Shown: piece after piece, positions 1 to 10,900 of the stretch | Numbering within the stretch: position 1 is the first letter of the stretch | How the letters are laid out: each line of letters starts with the position of its first letter | DNA from: Neptunomonas qingdaonensis | GTDB taxonomy: Bacteria > Pseudomonadota > Gammaproteobacteria > Pseudomonadales > Balneatricaceae | NCBI RefSeq assembly: GCF_900113275.1 | Contig: NZ_FOOU01000004.1 | Span: 248,001-312,000 of the forward strand | DNA: 64,000 nt | Reading direction: 5' to 3' | Made by a program: the position numbers and the translations under genes | Notes under the pieces: generated by a model | Databases searched by the model: none | What the model was told of the DNA's origin: nothing | The model's input: only the letters and a program-made list of their open reading frames with translations

Positions 1-166
1 TCGCAGTACTCACCCGACTGGTTCCCTCTACCAGCAACACATCGCCTTTTTGGATACAGGAAGCGAGCCTTTCAGGCGAACTGGTCGCAACGAAAGAATC
101 ATCATCTCTGGGAGCCGATAAGTAATCCGCAAGAAAAGACCCGATATTCTCTAACATTGGCCGCAT
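1..166 (-). CDS. Permuted papain-like (YiiX/YebB-type) enzyme, N-terminal fragment
   Basis: Partial gene running off the left edge; only the first 55 or so codons are present. The start is taken at the ATG at 166 (begins MRPMLENIG), with an in-frame alternative at 157. The visible protein contains QKGDVLLVEGTSRVSTA. A GD(V/I)LL segment followed by a Ser/Thr-rich stretch is how YiiX/YebB-type permuted NlpC/P60 (papain-like amidase) domains begin. The catalytic Cys and His would lie outside the window, so the enzyme assignment is inferred from this short N-terminal match only. Confidence 0.5.
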   Translation of the reverse strand, partial: MRPMLENIGSFLADYLSAPRDDDSFVATSSPERLASCIQKGDVLLVEGTSRVSTA

Positions 167-370
167 TGATAGCTCCACTCACTTCTTCGTCGTATTTAAC
201 TTACTCATCTATAACTTGTCGTCTATAACTTGTCCTCTTAATAAAGAGTATAGACACTAGATTTATGTTCAATGACCTTTAGGTTGAACTTTCCGCTGAA
301 CTTTACGATAGGATAGATTTCTAATGGATGGAACAGTAAGAGGAATAGATTTATTAATACGATAGATAAA

Positions 371-865
371 GTGTCTGGCATTATGCGGCATTTAACGTGG
401 TTGATTGCGCTCCTGCTTTTAACCATGTTATTTAATAACTGGCTGGACAAACAACACAACCCCAACTCACTTCTGGTTTCTGCTGCAGGCTTGGACGCAG
501 GCAGCCCTGTTGTGCTCCAACGAAACAGACAAGGACATTATGTTGCATCAGGACTGATAAACGATAACCCGGTGGTTTTTTTACTGGATACCGGCGCAAC
601 TGTGATCAGTGTTCCGGAGAATGTTGCGAATGAACTGGGATTAGTTAAAGGGAAAGCGGTCAGAGTTAATACCGCGAACGGGGCTATCTCTGTTTACTCA
701 ACACAAATTAACAGTGTCCAGCTTGGAAACATCAAATTGAGAAATGTTGAAGGACACATCAACCCTTACATGACCGGTGGTACCGCCTTGTTAGGCATGA
801 GTTTTCTCAAACATCTTGAATTAAAACAAAGTGGCAATACCTTACAGCTGAAAGCGCCGGGTTAA
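371..865 (+). CDS. Retropepsin-like aspartic protease, membrane-anchored (TIGR02281-type)
   Basis: A 164-residue protein with one N-terminal membrane segment (about residues 6-23) and a periplasmic single-lobed aspartic protease domain. The catalytic signature FLLDTGATVISVP sits near residue 72, and the second conserved block ALLGMSFLKHL lies near the C-terminus. Families of this type are about 150-200 residues, dimerise like retroviral proteases and have poorly known substrates. The listed start is a GTG; an in-frame ATG at 383 would shorten the tail before the membrane segment by four residues and is equally possible. It is transcribed alone, away from the partial gene on its left. Confidence 0.8.
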   Translation: MSGIMRHLTWLIALLLLTMLFNNWLDKQHNPNSLLVSAAGLDAGSPVVLQRNRQGHYVASGLINDNPVVFLLDTGATVISVPENVANELGLVKGKAVRVNTANGAISVYSTQINSVQLGNIKLRNVEGHINPYMTGGTALLGMSFLKHLELKQSGNTLQLKAPG

Positions 866-899
866 TCACGCCAATTGCAGATAAATATAAGCTCAATGC

Positions 900-2069
900 T
901 TAACGTGTGGGGTCACTCTGTAATAACTCTTTCATGACCCACAAGCCAACCAGAGGCCCCGCCAACATTAGCCAGGCGACGTAATCGCCGATATACGCAT
1001 ATAAGACCGTGGTGAGTGTGATAGAGAAAACTGTCATCAGGAAGCCGATACTGTTCATCAAAGCTAAAGCACTGCCCAAATACTCTTTTGGACAAGAGGC
1101 AGCAGCCAGCGCCGAATACTGCGCTGAATCCGCAATAACCGTCATCCCCCATAGTAATAATACAATCAACACTAAGATTATCGGTCCTTGTGCGACAAAA
1201 GGCCAAATCAAACAGATAACACCTGATGACAACAACATCAGATAGGCGGTAATCGCACTCCCCCACTCTCGACTCGCCAGCCCGGCGATCAAACACGCAG
1301 GCATGCCCACAGCAACAATAATAAACGACAACCAAGGCACCAACGAAAATGACCAGGCCGCCTCTTCAAGTATAGAAAATACAATCACAGGCACGAGTGT
1401 CCAAAAAGCATAAAGCTCCCAACAGTGCCCAAAATACGCAATAGCGGCCGCACGAAACGCGGGTATTTTAAACGCCTGTAGCGCTTTACCTCGCATCATG
1501 GTTGGCGCGCGCGCGGGTAAATGCTCCCCATCTCCCAACCAATAAATCATCACCGCTGAGATTAATGCAAATACTGATGCACCCAACACAACCCACTGCC
1601 AATGAGCGCCATCACTGATACCTCTCATAGCGTGCGGCAAACTGCTGCCCAGTGTTAACATGCCGACTAACCAGCCTAACGCATGACCGGTTTTATTCGG
1701 CACCCAACTAACGACGAGCTTCATTCCCAACGGATAAATTCCGGCAAGACTCACGCCGGTCAAAAAACGCCAACACAGAGCAGAAGAAAAGCTGCTTTCT
1801 GACCAGAGAAACAATGCATTACATAACGCGCCTAACACAGCACTCGTGGCAAAAACATGACTGGCACGGTATCTGTCAGCAAATCCGCTGAAAGCGATAA
1901 CAAGCGTTCCGCTGATAAACCCTAACTGAACTGCACTCGTTAAATACCCGAGTTGATCTAACGACAACCCCCAGTCAGACATTAACGCACCCGCAACACC
2001 GTTTGGCGTAAACCAAAGTGATGTACCGAGCAACTGAGCGATAACGATTATGCCTAACGGAGCAATCAT
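900..2069 (-). CDS. MFS transporter
   Basis: A 389-residue polytopic protein with about 12 hydrophobic segments, typical of the major facilitator superfamily. The loop between helices 2 and 3 contains FADRYRASHVF, a version of the MFS motif A (GxLxDRxGRR), and the first helix carries the LGTSLWFTPNG segment seen in CynX/NNP-like MFS proteins. The substrate cannot be told from sequence. It lies downstream of sucD on the same strand but a strong terminator (2111-2136) separates them, so it is probably transcribed on its own. The start ATG at 2069 places the first helix immediately at the N-terminus. Confidence 0.85.
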   Translation of the reverse strand: MIAPLGIIVIAQLLGTSLWFTPNGVAGALMSDWGLSLDQLGYLTSAVQLGFISGTLVIAFSGFADRYRASHVFATSAVLGALCNALFLWSESSFSSALCWRFLTGVSLAGIYPLGMKLVVSWVPNKTGHALGWLVGMLTLGSSLPHAMRGISDGAHWQWVVLGASVFALISAVMIYWLGDGEHLPARAPTMMRGKALQAFKIPAFRAAAIAYFGHCWELYAFWTLVPVIVFSILEEAAWSFSLVPWLSFIIVAVGMPACLIAGLASREWGSAITAYLMLLSSGVICLIWPFVAQGPIILVLIVLLLWGMTVIADSAQYSALAAASCPKEYLGSALALMNSIGFLMTVFSITLTTVLYAYIGDYVAWLMLAGPLVGLWVMKELLQSDPTR

Positions 2070-2110
2070 GTGATAAACCTACAGCAACGAAAACAAACCT
2101 GACTAAACGC

Positions 2111-2136
2111 AAAAAGGCAGCCGAAGCTGCCTTTTA
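2111..2136 (-). terminator. Rho-independent terminator after sucD
   Basis: A ten-base-pair hairpin (AAAAGGCAGC / GCTGCCTTTT) with a four-base loop that reads TTCG on the minus strand, followed by a T-run in that direction. It lies 17 bp beyond the sucD stop and ends the TCA-cycle gene series. Confidence 0.9.
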
Positions 2137-2152
2137 TAACCTGAAGACTAAC

Positions 2153-3025
2153 TTACCAGCCAGTTATTTCAGACAGTGCTTTGCCGATATCAGCCAAAGA
2201 ACGTACTGTTTTAACGCCTGCGTCTTCCAGTGCAGCAAACTTCTCATCAGCAGTACCTTTACCGCCAGAGATGATTGCGCCCGCATGACCCATACGCTTA
2301 CCTACAGGTGCAGTAACACCCGCAATGTAAGAAACAACAGGCTTAGTCACATTAGCTTTGATGTAAGCAGCCGCTTCTTCTTCAGCAGAACCACCGATCT
2401 CACCGATCATTACAATCGCTTCAGTCTGAGGATCGTTCTGGAACATTTCCAGAATATCGATGAAGTTAGCGCCTGGAATCGGGTCACCACCAATACCTAC
2501 ACAAGTAGACTGGCCGAAACCTGCATCCGTAGTCTGCTTAACAGCTTCATACGTCAATGTACCAGAGCGAGAAACGATACCCACTTTGCCTGGCAAATGG
2601 ATATGACCTGGCATGATGCCGATCTTACATTCACCCGGAGTGATAACACCTGGGCAGTTAGGACCGATAAGGCGAACACCCAGCTCATCACACTTCACTT
2701 TACACTGCAGCATATCCATAACAGGAATATGTTCAGTGATACAAACGATCAGTTTGATGCCTGAATTAGCAGCTTCCAGAATAGAGTCTTTACAGAAGGG
2801 AGCAGGTACATAGATGACAGACGCGTCTGCACCTGTCACTTCTACTGCTTCTTTAACTGTATTAAATACAGGAAGACCTAAATGCTCAGTACCGCCTTTA
2901 CCCGGTGTAACACCACCGACCATTTTAGTACCGTAAGCGATCGCTTGCTCAGAGTGGAAAGTACCCTGACCACCGGTGAAACCCTGACAGATAACTTTGG
3001 TATCTTTATTAATCAGAATGGACAT
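2153..3025 (-). CDS. sucD: Succinyl-CoA synthetase, alpha subunit
   Basis: A 290-residue ADP/GDP-forming succinate-CoA ligase alpha subunit, of normal length. Together with SucC it converts succinyl-CoA to succinate and makes ATP in the cytoplasm. The CoA-binding Rossmann segment FTGGQGTFH is at about residues 16-24 and the phosphorylated histidine lies in [13 protein letters not shown] (His247). It begins 2 bp after the sucC stop, so the two subunits are translationally linked. A strong terminator follows. Assignment is secure from near-complete family resemblance. Confidence 0.98.
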   Translation of the reverse strand: MSILINKDTKVICQGFTGGQGTFHSEQAIAYGTKMVGGVTPGKGGTEHLGLPVFNTVKEAVEVTGADASVIYVPAPFCKDSILEAANSGIKLIVCITEHIPVMDMLQCKVKCDELGVRLIGPNCPGVITPGECKIGIMPGHIHLPGKVGIVSRSGTLTYEAVKQTTDAGFGQSTCVGIGGDPIPGANFIDILEMFQNDPQTEAIVMIGEIGGSAEEEAAAYIKANVTKPVVSYIAGVTAPVGKRMGHAGAIISGGKGTADEKFAALEDAGVKTVRSLADIGKALSEITGW

Positions 3026-3027
3026 TA

Positions 3028-4194
3028 TTACTTACCCCCCGCAGCTTTAACTGCTTGCTGAGCAGCATCTGTCAGACTGGTAGCAGCAATGATATCCAAA
3101 CCAGACTCAGCCAGGCGCTGTGCACCTAACTCAGCATTATTACCTTCTAAACGTACAACAACAGGTACGGTTACACCTACTTCCTTCACGGCACCAATGA
3201 TACCTTCAGCAATCAGGTCACAACGTACGATACCACCGAAGATATTAACCAAAACGGCTTTAACTTTGTCGTCAGCCAAGATGATTTTAAATGCTTCAGT
3301 AACACGTTCTTTAGTTGCACCGCCGCCAACGTCAAGGAAGTTAGCCGGGAAGCCACCGTGTGTAGCAACGATGTCCATTGTTCCCATTGCCAAGCCAGCA
3401 CCGTTAACCATGCAACCAATAGTACCATCCAGTGCAACATAGTTAAGATCCCAGGTAGCAGCGTGAGCTTCACGAGCATCTTCCTGCGAAGGATCGTGCA
3501 TTTCCTGAATATCTTTGTGACGATAAACAGCGTTACCATCGATCACAATTTTAGCATCCAGGCAATGCAGGTTACCGGCATCAGTAATAACCAGAGGGTT
3601 GATCTCAAGCAAAGCAAGATCTTTCTCTTCAAACATTTTAGCAAGACCCAGGAAGATCTTAGTGAATTGTTTGATCTGATCACCGTTCAAACCTAGCTGA
3701 AAAGCCAACTCACGTGCCTGATAAGGCTGCGCACCCGTCAACGGATCAATGGTGGCTTTCAGAATTTTTTCTGGAGTCTCGTGTGCAACTTTCTCAATTT
3801 CAACGCCGCCTTCAGTTGAAGCCATGAAAACGATACGACGAGAAGAGCGATCTACAACAGCACCCAGATATAGCTCTTGAGCGATATCAGTACATGTTTC
3901 AACAAGAATTTTTGTTACAGGCTGGCCATTAGCATCCGTCTGATAAGTCACCAGATTTTTGCCTAACCAGTGAGCTGCAAATTCTTTTGCCGCTTCTGCT
4001 GTTTCAACCAGCTTAACGCCGCCCGCTTTACCGCGACCACCGGCGTGAACCTGAGCTTTAACAACCCATTTATCACCGCCAATTTTATTCACTGCTTCTA
4101 CTGCAGCTTCCGGAGTGTCTACCGCGTAACCTTTGGATACTGGCAGACCATATTGAGCAAACAGTTGTTTGCCTTGGTACTCGTGAAGATTCAT
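3028..4194 (-). CDS. sucC: Succinyl-CoA synthetase, beta subunit
   Basis: A 388-residue beta subunit with an N-terminal ATP-grasp domain (starts [16 protein letters not shown]; glycine-rich [14 protein letters not shown] near residue 53) and a C-terminal ligase-CoA domain containing [17 protein letters not shown]. It binds the nucleotide and receives the phosphoryl group from His247 of SucD. Upstream, a 140-bp gap with a perfect nine-pair hairpin separates it from lpd, so sucCD may be partly uncoupled from sucAB-lpd. The start ATG at 4194 matches the conserved family N-terminus. Confidence 0.98.
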   Translation of the reverse strand: MNLHEYQGKQLFAQYGLPVSKGYAVDTPEAAVEAVNKIGGDKWVVKAQVHAGGRGKAGGVKLVETAEAAKEFAAHWLGKNLVTYQTDANGQPVTKILVETCTDIAQELYLGAVVDRSSRRIVFMASTEGGVEIEKVAHETPEKILKATIDPLTGAQPYQARELAFQLGLNGDQIKQFTKIFLGLAKMFEEKDLALLEINPLVITDAGNLHCLDAKIVIDGNAVYRHKDIQEMHDPSQEDAREAHAATWDLNYVALDGTIGCMVNGAGLAMGTMDIVATHGGFPANFLDVGGGATKERVTEAFKIILADDKVKAVLVNIFGGIVRCDLIAEGIIGAVKEVGVTVPVVVRLEGNNAELGAQRLAESGLDIIAATSLTDAAQQAVKAAGGK

Positions 4195-4279
4195 GCTCTA
4201 GTCCGTTTGTTGTCTCTGATAAATCTGGATAAGTAGATACCTACCCAGCCCACAGGGCTTACGACAAGCTCTCGCTAAT

Positions 4280-4303
4280 TTGGCCGGGCGTGCACCCGGC
4301 CAA
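4280..4303 (-). other. GC-rich intercistronic hairpin between lpd and sucC
   Basis: Perfect nine-base-pair inverted repeat (TTGGCCGGG / CCCGGCCAA) with a six-base loop. In the direction of transcription it is followed by AAATTAGC, not a T-run, so it is not a standard intrinsic terminator. It could act as an RNA-processing or stability element, or lower read-through into sucCD. Confidence 0.6.
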
Positions 4304-4334
4304 AATCATAAAACGTCTGATATGATGAACTAAA

Positions 4335-5783
<1,449 letters not shown>

Positions 5784-5812
5784 CTATTCTAAAGTTGGTT
5801 ACAGGGTTGAAA

Positions 5813-7021
5813 TTACACATCAAGTAGAATGCGGGCTGGATCTTCCAGCAAGCTCTTAACAGTAACGAGGAATTGTACCGCCTCTTTACCATCAATCATA
5901 CGATGGTCGTAAGACAATGCCAGATACATCATTGGCAGAATAACAACTTCACCGTTCACCGCCATTGGACGATCCTGGATTTTATGCATTCCAAGAATAG
6001 CTGTCTGAGGCGGGTTAAGAATTGGAGTTGACATCAGGGAGCCGAAAGTACCACCGTTTGTAATAGTGAAGGTACCACCCTGCATATCAGCCATACCCAA
6101 CTTACCATCACGGCCACGTTTACCGAAATCAGCAATAGTTGCTTCAATATCAGCCAGCCCCATGGCATCAGTATCACGCAATACAGGTACCATCAGACCA
6201 CGGTCTGTAGATACAGCAACGCCGATATCCTGGTAACCATGATAAACCATGTCATTACCATCGATTGAAGCATTCACTGCAGGGAAACGCTTCAGCGCTT
6301 CAGTTACGGCCTTGACGAAGAAAGACATAAAGCCAAGACGCGTACCATTATGGGTTTTCTCGAACAGGTCTTTGTACTGTTTACGCAATTCCATAACGGG
6401 TTTCATATTAACTTCGTTATACGTTGTTAACATGGCAGCTGTCTGCTGCGCTTCAACCAGACGTTTAGCAATAGTGGCACGCAGACGCGTCATTGGCACA
6501 CGCTTCTCAACGCGATCACCTTCAACAACATTAACAGCTACCGCAGCCGGGGCTGCTTTAGCTGGTGCAGGAGCTGAAGTACTAGCTGCTGCAGGAGCAC
6601 CTGTCTTCATAAAGCCAAGGACGTCTTCCTTAGTGATGCCGCCATTCTTACCCGTACCTGGAATCTGATTTACATCAAGATTATTTTCATCAATCAGCTT
6701 ACGTGCAGCAGGGCCTACTTTATCAGCGTCACCCGCTTCAGCAGATGCCGTTTCAGCGGCAGGAGCTGCGGCAGAACCAGCCGCGCCAGCTTCAAAAATC
6801 GCTATGATTTCGTCGCTAAGGACCGTATCGCCTTCACCTTTAATAATTTCTTTCAGCACACCATCTTGCGGCGCTACAACTTCAAGTACAACTTTATCTG
6901 TTTCAATATCTACAATCAGGTCATCAGCAGAACAAGCTTCGCCTGGTTGTTTATGCCAAGTTGCAACGGTACCGTCGGCAACCGATTCAGGAAATGTAGG
7001 GGCTTTAATTTCAATGGACAT
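5813..7021 (-). CDS. sucB: Dihydrolipoyl succinyltransferase (E2 of 2-oxoglutarate dehydrogenase)
   Basis: A 402-residue E2 subunit that forms the core of the complex and transfers the succinyl group to CoA. Domains in order: one lipoyl domain with the lipoylated Lys43 in [11 protein letters not shown]; an Ala/Pro-rich linker; an E1/E3-binding domain at about residues 98-138; a second Ala/Pro linker; and the catalytic acyltransferase domain with His373 and Asp377 in [12 protein letters not shown]. Start ATG at 7021 has an AAGGAAT ribosome site. A hairpin with a five-T run (7043-7071) stands between it and sucA. Confidence 0.97.
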   Translation of the reverse strand: MSIEIKAPTFPESVADGTVATWHKQPGEACSADDLIVDIETDKVVLEVVAPQDGVLKEIIKGEGDTVLSDEIIAIFEAGAAGSAAAPAAETASAEAGDADKVGPAARKLIDENNLDVNQIPGTGKNGGITKEDVLGFMKTGAPAAASTSAPAPAKAAPAAVAVNVVEGDRVEKRVPMTRLRATIAKRLVEAQQTAAMLTTYNEVNMKPVMELRKQYKDLFEKTHNGTRLGFMSFFVKAVTEALKRFPAVNASIDGNDMVYHGYQDIGVAVSTDRGLMVPVLRDTDAMGLADIEATIADFGKRGRDGKLGMADMQGGTFTITNGGTFGSLMSTPILNPPQTAILGMHKIQDRPMAVNGEVVILPMMYLALSYDHRMIDGKEAVQFLVTVKSLLEDPARILLDV

Positions 7022-7037
7022 TTCTATTCCTTATATG

Positions 7038-7071
7038 CTCAAAAAGCTGCCCTTTTATTTGGGGCAGCTTT
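7038..7071 (-). terminator. Terminator-like hairpin between sucA and sucB
   Basis: Inverted repeat AAAGCTGCCC / GGGCAGCTTT with a short AT-rich loop, followed on the minus strand by a run of five T. It looks like an intrinsic terminator but lies inside the sucAB operon only a few bases after the sucA stop. Partial termination could tune E1 to E2 stoichiometry, or sucB could have added promoter input. Confidence 0.6.
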
Positions 7072-7075
7072 GTCA

Positions 7076-9910
7076 TTAACCGTTGATTGCTTCGTTTACC
7101 AGAGATTCTTGCTGTTCAACATGCACAGAGATATAGCCAACTGCTGGCGCAGCAGATGCAGCACGACCTACACCCTCCAGCGCAAGAGAAGAATCATGCT
7201 TATGTAACACATGACGCATATGATGCTGTGTGCAATACCATGCGCCCTGGTTCATAGGCTCTTCCTGGCACCAAACGACAGAATCAAGATTGGTATATTC
7301 TTTAATTGTTTCAGCCAGATCTTTTTCAGGGAACGGATACAGCTGTTCTATACGCACGATCGCAACATCGGCTTTTTCAAGCTCTGCACGACGATTGTAA
7401 AGATCGTAATAAACCTTGCCGCCACACAGAACCAAACGTTTTACTTTTTTCGGTTCCAGTGTATCTACTTCGCCAATGACGGGCATGAAGGTACCTTCAG
7501 CCAGTTCTTCCAAAGTAGATGTAGCCTGTTTATGACGAAGTAAGCTTTTAGGTGACATAACCACCAATGGCTTACGCAGCGGACGTACCACCTGACGACG
7601 CAACAGATGGAAAATCTGTGCAGGCGTAGTCGGCGTACATACCTGAATATTATGCTCGGCTGATAATTGCAGGAAACGCTCAAGACGTGCTGAGGAATGC
7701 TCAGGGCCCTGACCTTCAAAACCATGCGGCAGCAACAGTGTCAAACCACACAGACGCTGCCACTTATGTTCTCCACTGGTGATGAATTGGTCGATGACAA
7801 CCTGCGCTCCATTGGCAAAGTCACCAAACTGAGCTTCCCAGATAACCAGCGCATTCGGCATGGTTGTAGCGTAACCATACTCAAACGCCAACACCGCTTC
7901 TTCAGACAAATAAGAGTCATGCAAAGTAAGACGTGGCTGATCAACTGACAAATTTTCTAATGGCAGATAAGTTTCCTGCGTTTTCTGATCATGTAATACC
8001 GCATGACGATGCGAGAACGTACCGCGCCCAACATCCTGACCTGTTAGTCGAACAGGGTGCCCTTCAGCTAGAATAGTGGCATAAGCCAGTGATTCAGCCA
8101 TCCCCCAATTCAACTCCATTGCGCCCGCAGCCATACGCTTACGGTCATCATAAATTTTCTGAACCTGACGCTGCACAACAAACCCTTTAGGGGTTTCACA
8201 AATCTGCGCGCCAATCTCCTGAAGCAATTTAAGATCAACCCGGGTATCGCATTCAAAAGTCCACTCATGGCCTAAATACGGACGCCAGTCTACAAACAAT
8301 TCAGAATTTGGCTGATGTACTAACGACTTAACAACGTGCTCACCGTTTTCAAGTAATCGACGATATTCAACTTCTTTTTTCTTACTCTCTTCAGCAGTAA
8401 TAACGCCTTCATCAATTAACTTCTGAGCATACAACTCACGCGTTGTTTTCTGTTTTTTGATCTGCGCATACATAAGAGGCTGCGTGCCAGATGGCTCATC
8501 AGCTTCGTTATGACCACGACGGCGATAGCAGAACAGATCAATAACAACGTCTTTTTTGAATTCATTACGATAATCCAAAGCAACCTGAGTAACAAAACGC
8601 ACGGCTTCCGGATCATCGCCATTGACATGAAAGATAGGCGCCTGAATCATTTTAGCAACATCAGTTGCATATTCAGTTGAGCGAGAATCTTCTTTTTTGT
8701 TGGTGGTAAAACCAACCTGGTTGTTGATCACTATATGGATCGTACCACCAGTTTTGTAGGCGCGAGTCTGAGACATCTGGAATGTCTCCATCACTACACC
8801 CTGGCCTGCAAATGCCTGATCACCGTGCAAGTTCACAGGAACAACTGTCGTTCCAACCGGATCATTACGGCGGTCCTGACGAGCACGAACCGAGCCCTCA
8901 ACAACAGGGGCAGAGATTTCAAGGTGAGATGGGTTAAATGCCATCGCAATATGTACTTCACCACCGCCAGTCATGATATTGGATGAAAAGCCCTGGTGGT
9001 ATTTCACATCACCCGATGTTTCAAGGGTCTTCTTACCTTCAAACTCACTAAACAGCTCTGCTGGGTTTTTACCGAAAATATTGACCAGGGTATTCAAACG
9101 CCCACGGTGAGCCATACCAATAACTACTTCTTTGGCACCTTGCTTACCTGCACGTTGAATCAGCGTATTGAGTGCAACAATCAGTGACTCACCACCCTCT
9201 ACACCAAAGCGTTTAGCGCCGGCATAACGTGAACCTAAATACTTTTCAAGGCCTTCTGCAGCCGTTAAACGCTCCAGAATCATCCTTTTCTTAGCAACAT
9301 CAACCTGCGGATGAGAACGCACAGGCTCGATGCGTGACTGAATCCAACGCTTTTCCTGCGTATCAACGATATGCATGTACTCAGCACCTACTGTGGCACA
9401 GTAAGTCTTTTTAAGGTCCGCAATAATATCTTTCAGCGGCGCTTCTTCAGGCCCAAAGAACAATGAACCTAGCTGGAATTTAGTATCAAAGTCAGCTTCA
9501 GAAAGTTCATGATAACGCAGCTCTAAATCAGGTACGTCTTCACGCTCCATTAACCCTAACGGATCAATTTTCGCTACCTGATGACCACGAACGCGGTAAG
9601 CATTGATCATTCGCAATACGCGAATCTGCTTCTGTTCATGCTCCGAAGAAACACTGCCAACAGACGCTGGCTGACTATTACGTTTCTGGTTTTTAGCTAA
9701 ATAAAGGAAGTGCTCACGCACTGGTGAATGGGGGACATCCAGAGAAATGCTTTCTCCCACTTTTGGCAAGCGGTCGAACTCTTCCCGCCATTCTTGTGGA
9801 ATGGCATTGGGGTCCATAAGGTAAGTTTCATATAGTTGTTCGATGTAGGAGAGGTTACCACCATATAGGTGAGCATTCTTCCACAGCAACTCCATTACGC
9901 CTTCTTGCAT
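7076..9910 (-). CDS. sucA: 2-oxoglutarate dehydrogenase E1 component
   Basis: A 944-residue thiamine diphosphate-dependent E1, the usual length. It decarboxylates 2-oxoglutarate and passes the succinyl group to the SucB lipoyl arm. The N-terminal helix (LWKNAHLYGGNLSYIEQLYETYL) is the E2-binding segment of OGDH E1. The ThDP/Mg site follows the GDDPEAVRF...DLFCYRRRGHNEADEP block around residues 415-460, and the transketolase-like pyrimidine domain starts around residue 600 (MELNWGMAESLAYATI). The start at 9910 matches related proteins (MQE-V-M) and has AGGGTGA eight bases upstream; an internal ATG at 9895 is less likely. Confidence 0.97.
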   Translation of the reverse strand: MQEGVMELLWKNAHLYGGNLSYIEQLYETYLMDPNAIPQEWREEFDRLPKVGESISLDVPHSPVREHFLYLAKNQKRNSQPASVGSVSSEHEQKQIRVLRMINAYRVRGHQVAKIDPLGLMEREDVPDLELRYHELSEADFDTKFQLGSLFFGPEEAPLKDIIADLKKTYCATVGAEYMHIVDTQEKRWIQSRIEPVRSHPQVDVAKKRMILERLTAAEGLEKYLGSRYAGAKRFGVEGGESLIVALNTLIQRAGKQGAKEVVIGMAHRGRLNTLVNIFGKNPAELFSEFEGKKTLETSGDVKYHQGFSSNIMTGGGEVHIAMAFNPSHLEISAPVVEGSVRARQDRRNDPVGTTVVPVNLHGDQAFAGQGVVMETFQMSQTRAYKTGGTIHIVINNQVGFTTNKKEDSRSTEYATDVAKMIQAPIFHVNGDDPEAVRFVTQVALDYRNEFKKDVVIDLFCYRRRGHNEADEPSGTQPLMYAQIKKQKTTRELYAQKLIDEGVITAEESKKKEVEYRRLLENGEHVVKSLVHQPNSELFVDWRPYLGHEWTFECDTRVDLKLLQEIGAQICETPKGFVVQRQVQKIYDDRKRMAAGAMELNWGMAESLAYATILAEGHPVRLTGQDVGRGTFSHRHAVLHDQKTQETYLPLENLSVDQPRLTLHDSYLSEEAVLAFEYGYATTMPNALVIWEAQFGDFANGAQVVIDQFITSGEHKWQRLCGLTLLLPHGFEGQGPEHSSARLERFLQLSAEHNIQVCTPTTPAQIFHLLRRQVVRPLRKPLVVMSPKSLLRHKQATSTLEELAEGTFMPVIGEVDTLEPKKVKRLVLCGGKVYYDLYNRRAELEKADVAIVRIEQLYPFPEKDLAETIKEYTNLDSVVWCQEEPMNQGAWYCTQHHMRHVLHKHDSSLALEGVGRAASAAPAVGYISVHVEQQESLVNEAING

Positions 9911-10150
9911 TAGTTGTTCACCCTAGCTCGAGAGACTGTCCGCGCTGCCAGATCACACCATTCATCTGACAATTAAATACGCAAATGCCCCTTCTTGTGT
10001 TTCCGTTGTCTTAACCCTGCATAACCACCAATATCCTTGGAAATGCGGGCAATATTGTACGCCTTTTAAAACAGGCTTTATATATCAAACAAAGTCCGAT
10101 TCTACAGAAAATTAAAGCTTTGAAGCATAAGCCTTTCGGCTAAACGGACA
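9911..10150 (-). promoter_or_regulatory. sucA upstream region
   Basis: A 240-bp gap between sucA and the terminator after sdhB. Because the sdh operon is terminated just upstream, sucABlpdCD must be started from a promoter in this stretch. It is AT-rich around 10,060-10,110, with several TATA-like hexamers on the minus strand, but I cannot choose one promoter with confidence. Confidence 0.45.
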
Positions 10151-10177
10151 AAAAAACGGCACCTGAGGTGCCGTTTA
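10151..10177 (-). terminator. Rho-independent terminator after sdhB
   Basis: Ten-base-pair stem AAACGGCACC / GGTGCCGTTT with a three-base loop, followed on the minus strand by a run of seven T. It lies 8 bp past the sdhB stop and closes the sdhCDAB operon. Confidence 0.92.
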
Positions 10178-10183
10178 TTCTTC

Positions 10184-10888
10184 TTAGGTCGCTTGCTGGA
10201 TCAGCATGTTACGAATTTTCCCGATTGCCTTAGTAGGATTCAATCCTTTCGGACAAACATTGACGCAGTTCATGATGCCATGACAGCGGAAAACACTAAA
10301 CGGATCATCCAACTCCGCCAGACGCTCTCGTGTTGCTGTATCACGACTATCCGCAAGGAATCGATACGCCTGCAACAAACCAGACGGCCCGACGAACTTA
10401 TCAGGATTCCACCAGAACGAAGGACAAGCCGTTGTACAACATGCACACAAGATGCACTCATACAAACCATCCAACTCTGCGCGCTCTTCAGGCGACTGAA
10501 GACGCTCCATCGTCGGCGCTGGCGTGTCGTTAATTAAGAATGGTTTTATTTTCTCGTACTGCTTATAGAACTGAGACATATCCACAACTAAGTCGCGAAT
10601 AACAGGCAGCCCCGGCAGAGGACGAATAACCAGCTTATCATCTACTACCACCTGAGAAAGCGCAGTAATACAAGCCAGACCATTCTTACCGTTCATATTC
10701 ATACCGTCAGAACCACACACACCTTCACGGCATGAACGACGGTAACCCAAAGATGTATCCTTCTCTTTCAAAAGATGAAGAACATCCAGCACCATGATGT
10801 CTTTACCGCCCGGGATATCAATATGGATATCCTGCATGTAAGGAGCATCATCAGTCTCAGGATTGTAACGATATACGCTTACTAACAC
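10184..10888 (-). CDS. sdhB: Succinate dehydrogenase iron-sulfur subunit
   Basis: A 234-residue subunit that carries electrons from FADH2 in SdhA to ubiquinone through three iron-sulfur clusters. Ligands are visible: Cys53, Cys58 and Cys73 with a nearby acidic residue for the [2Fe-2S] cluster (CREGVCGSDGMNMNG); Cys145, Cys148, Cys151 and Cys155 region (CILCACCTTACP); and CHGIMNCVNVCPKGLNP near the C-terminus. The start is a GTG at 10888 preceded at a good distance by AAGGAGAG. The gene begins 12 bp after sdhA. Conserved size and order leave no doubt. Confidence 0.97.
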   Translation of the reverse strand: MLVSVYRYNPETDDAPYMQDIHIDIPGGKDIMVLDVLHLLKEKDTSLGYRRSCREGVCGSDGMNMNGKNGLACITALSQVVVDDKLVIRPLPGLPVIRDLVVDMSQFYKQYEKIKPFLINDTPAPTMERLQSPEERAELDGLYECILCACCTTACPSFWWNPDKFVGPSGLLQAYRFLADSRDTATRERLAELDDPFSVFRCHGIMNCVNVCPKGLNPTKAIGKIRNMLIQQAT

Positions 10889-10900
10889 TGTAATCTCTCC

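Noticed and set aside
2285-2764. 159-codon plus-strand ORF inside sucD
   Set aside because: Antisense shadow of a strongly conserved gene.
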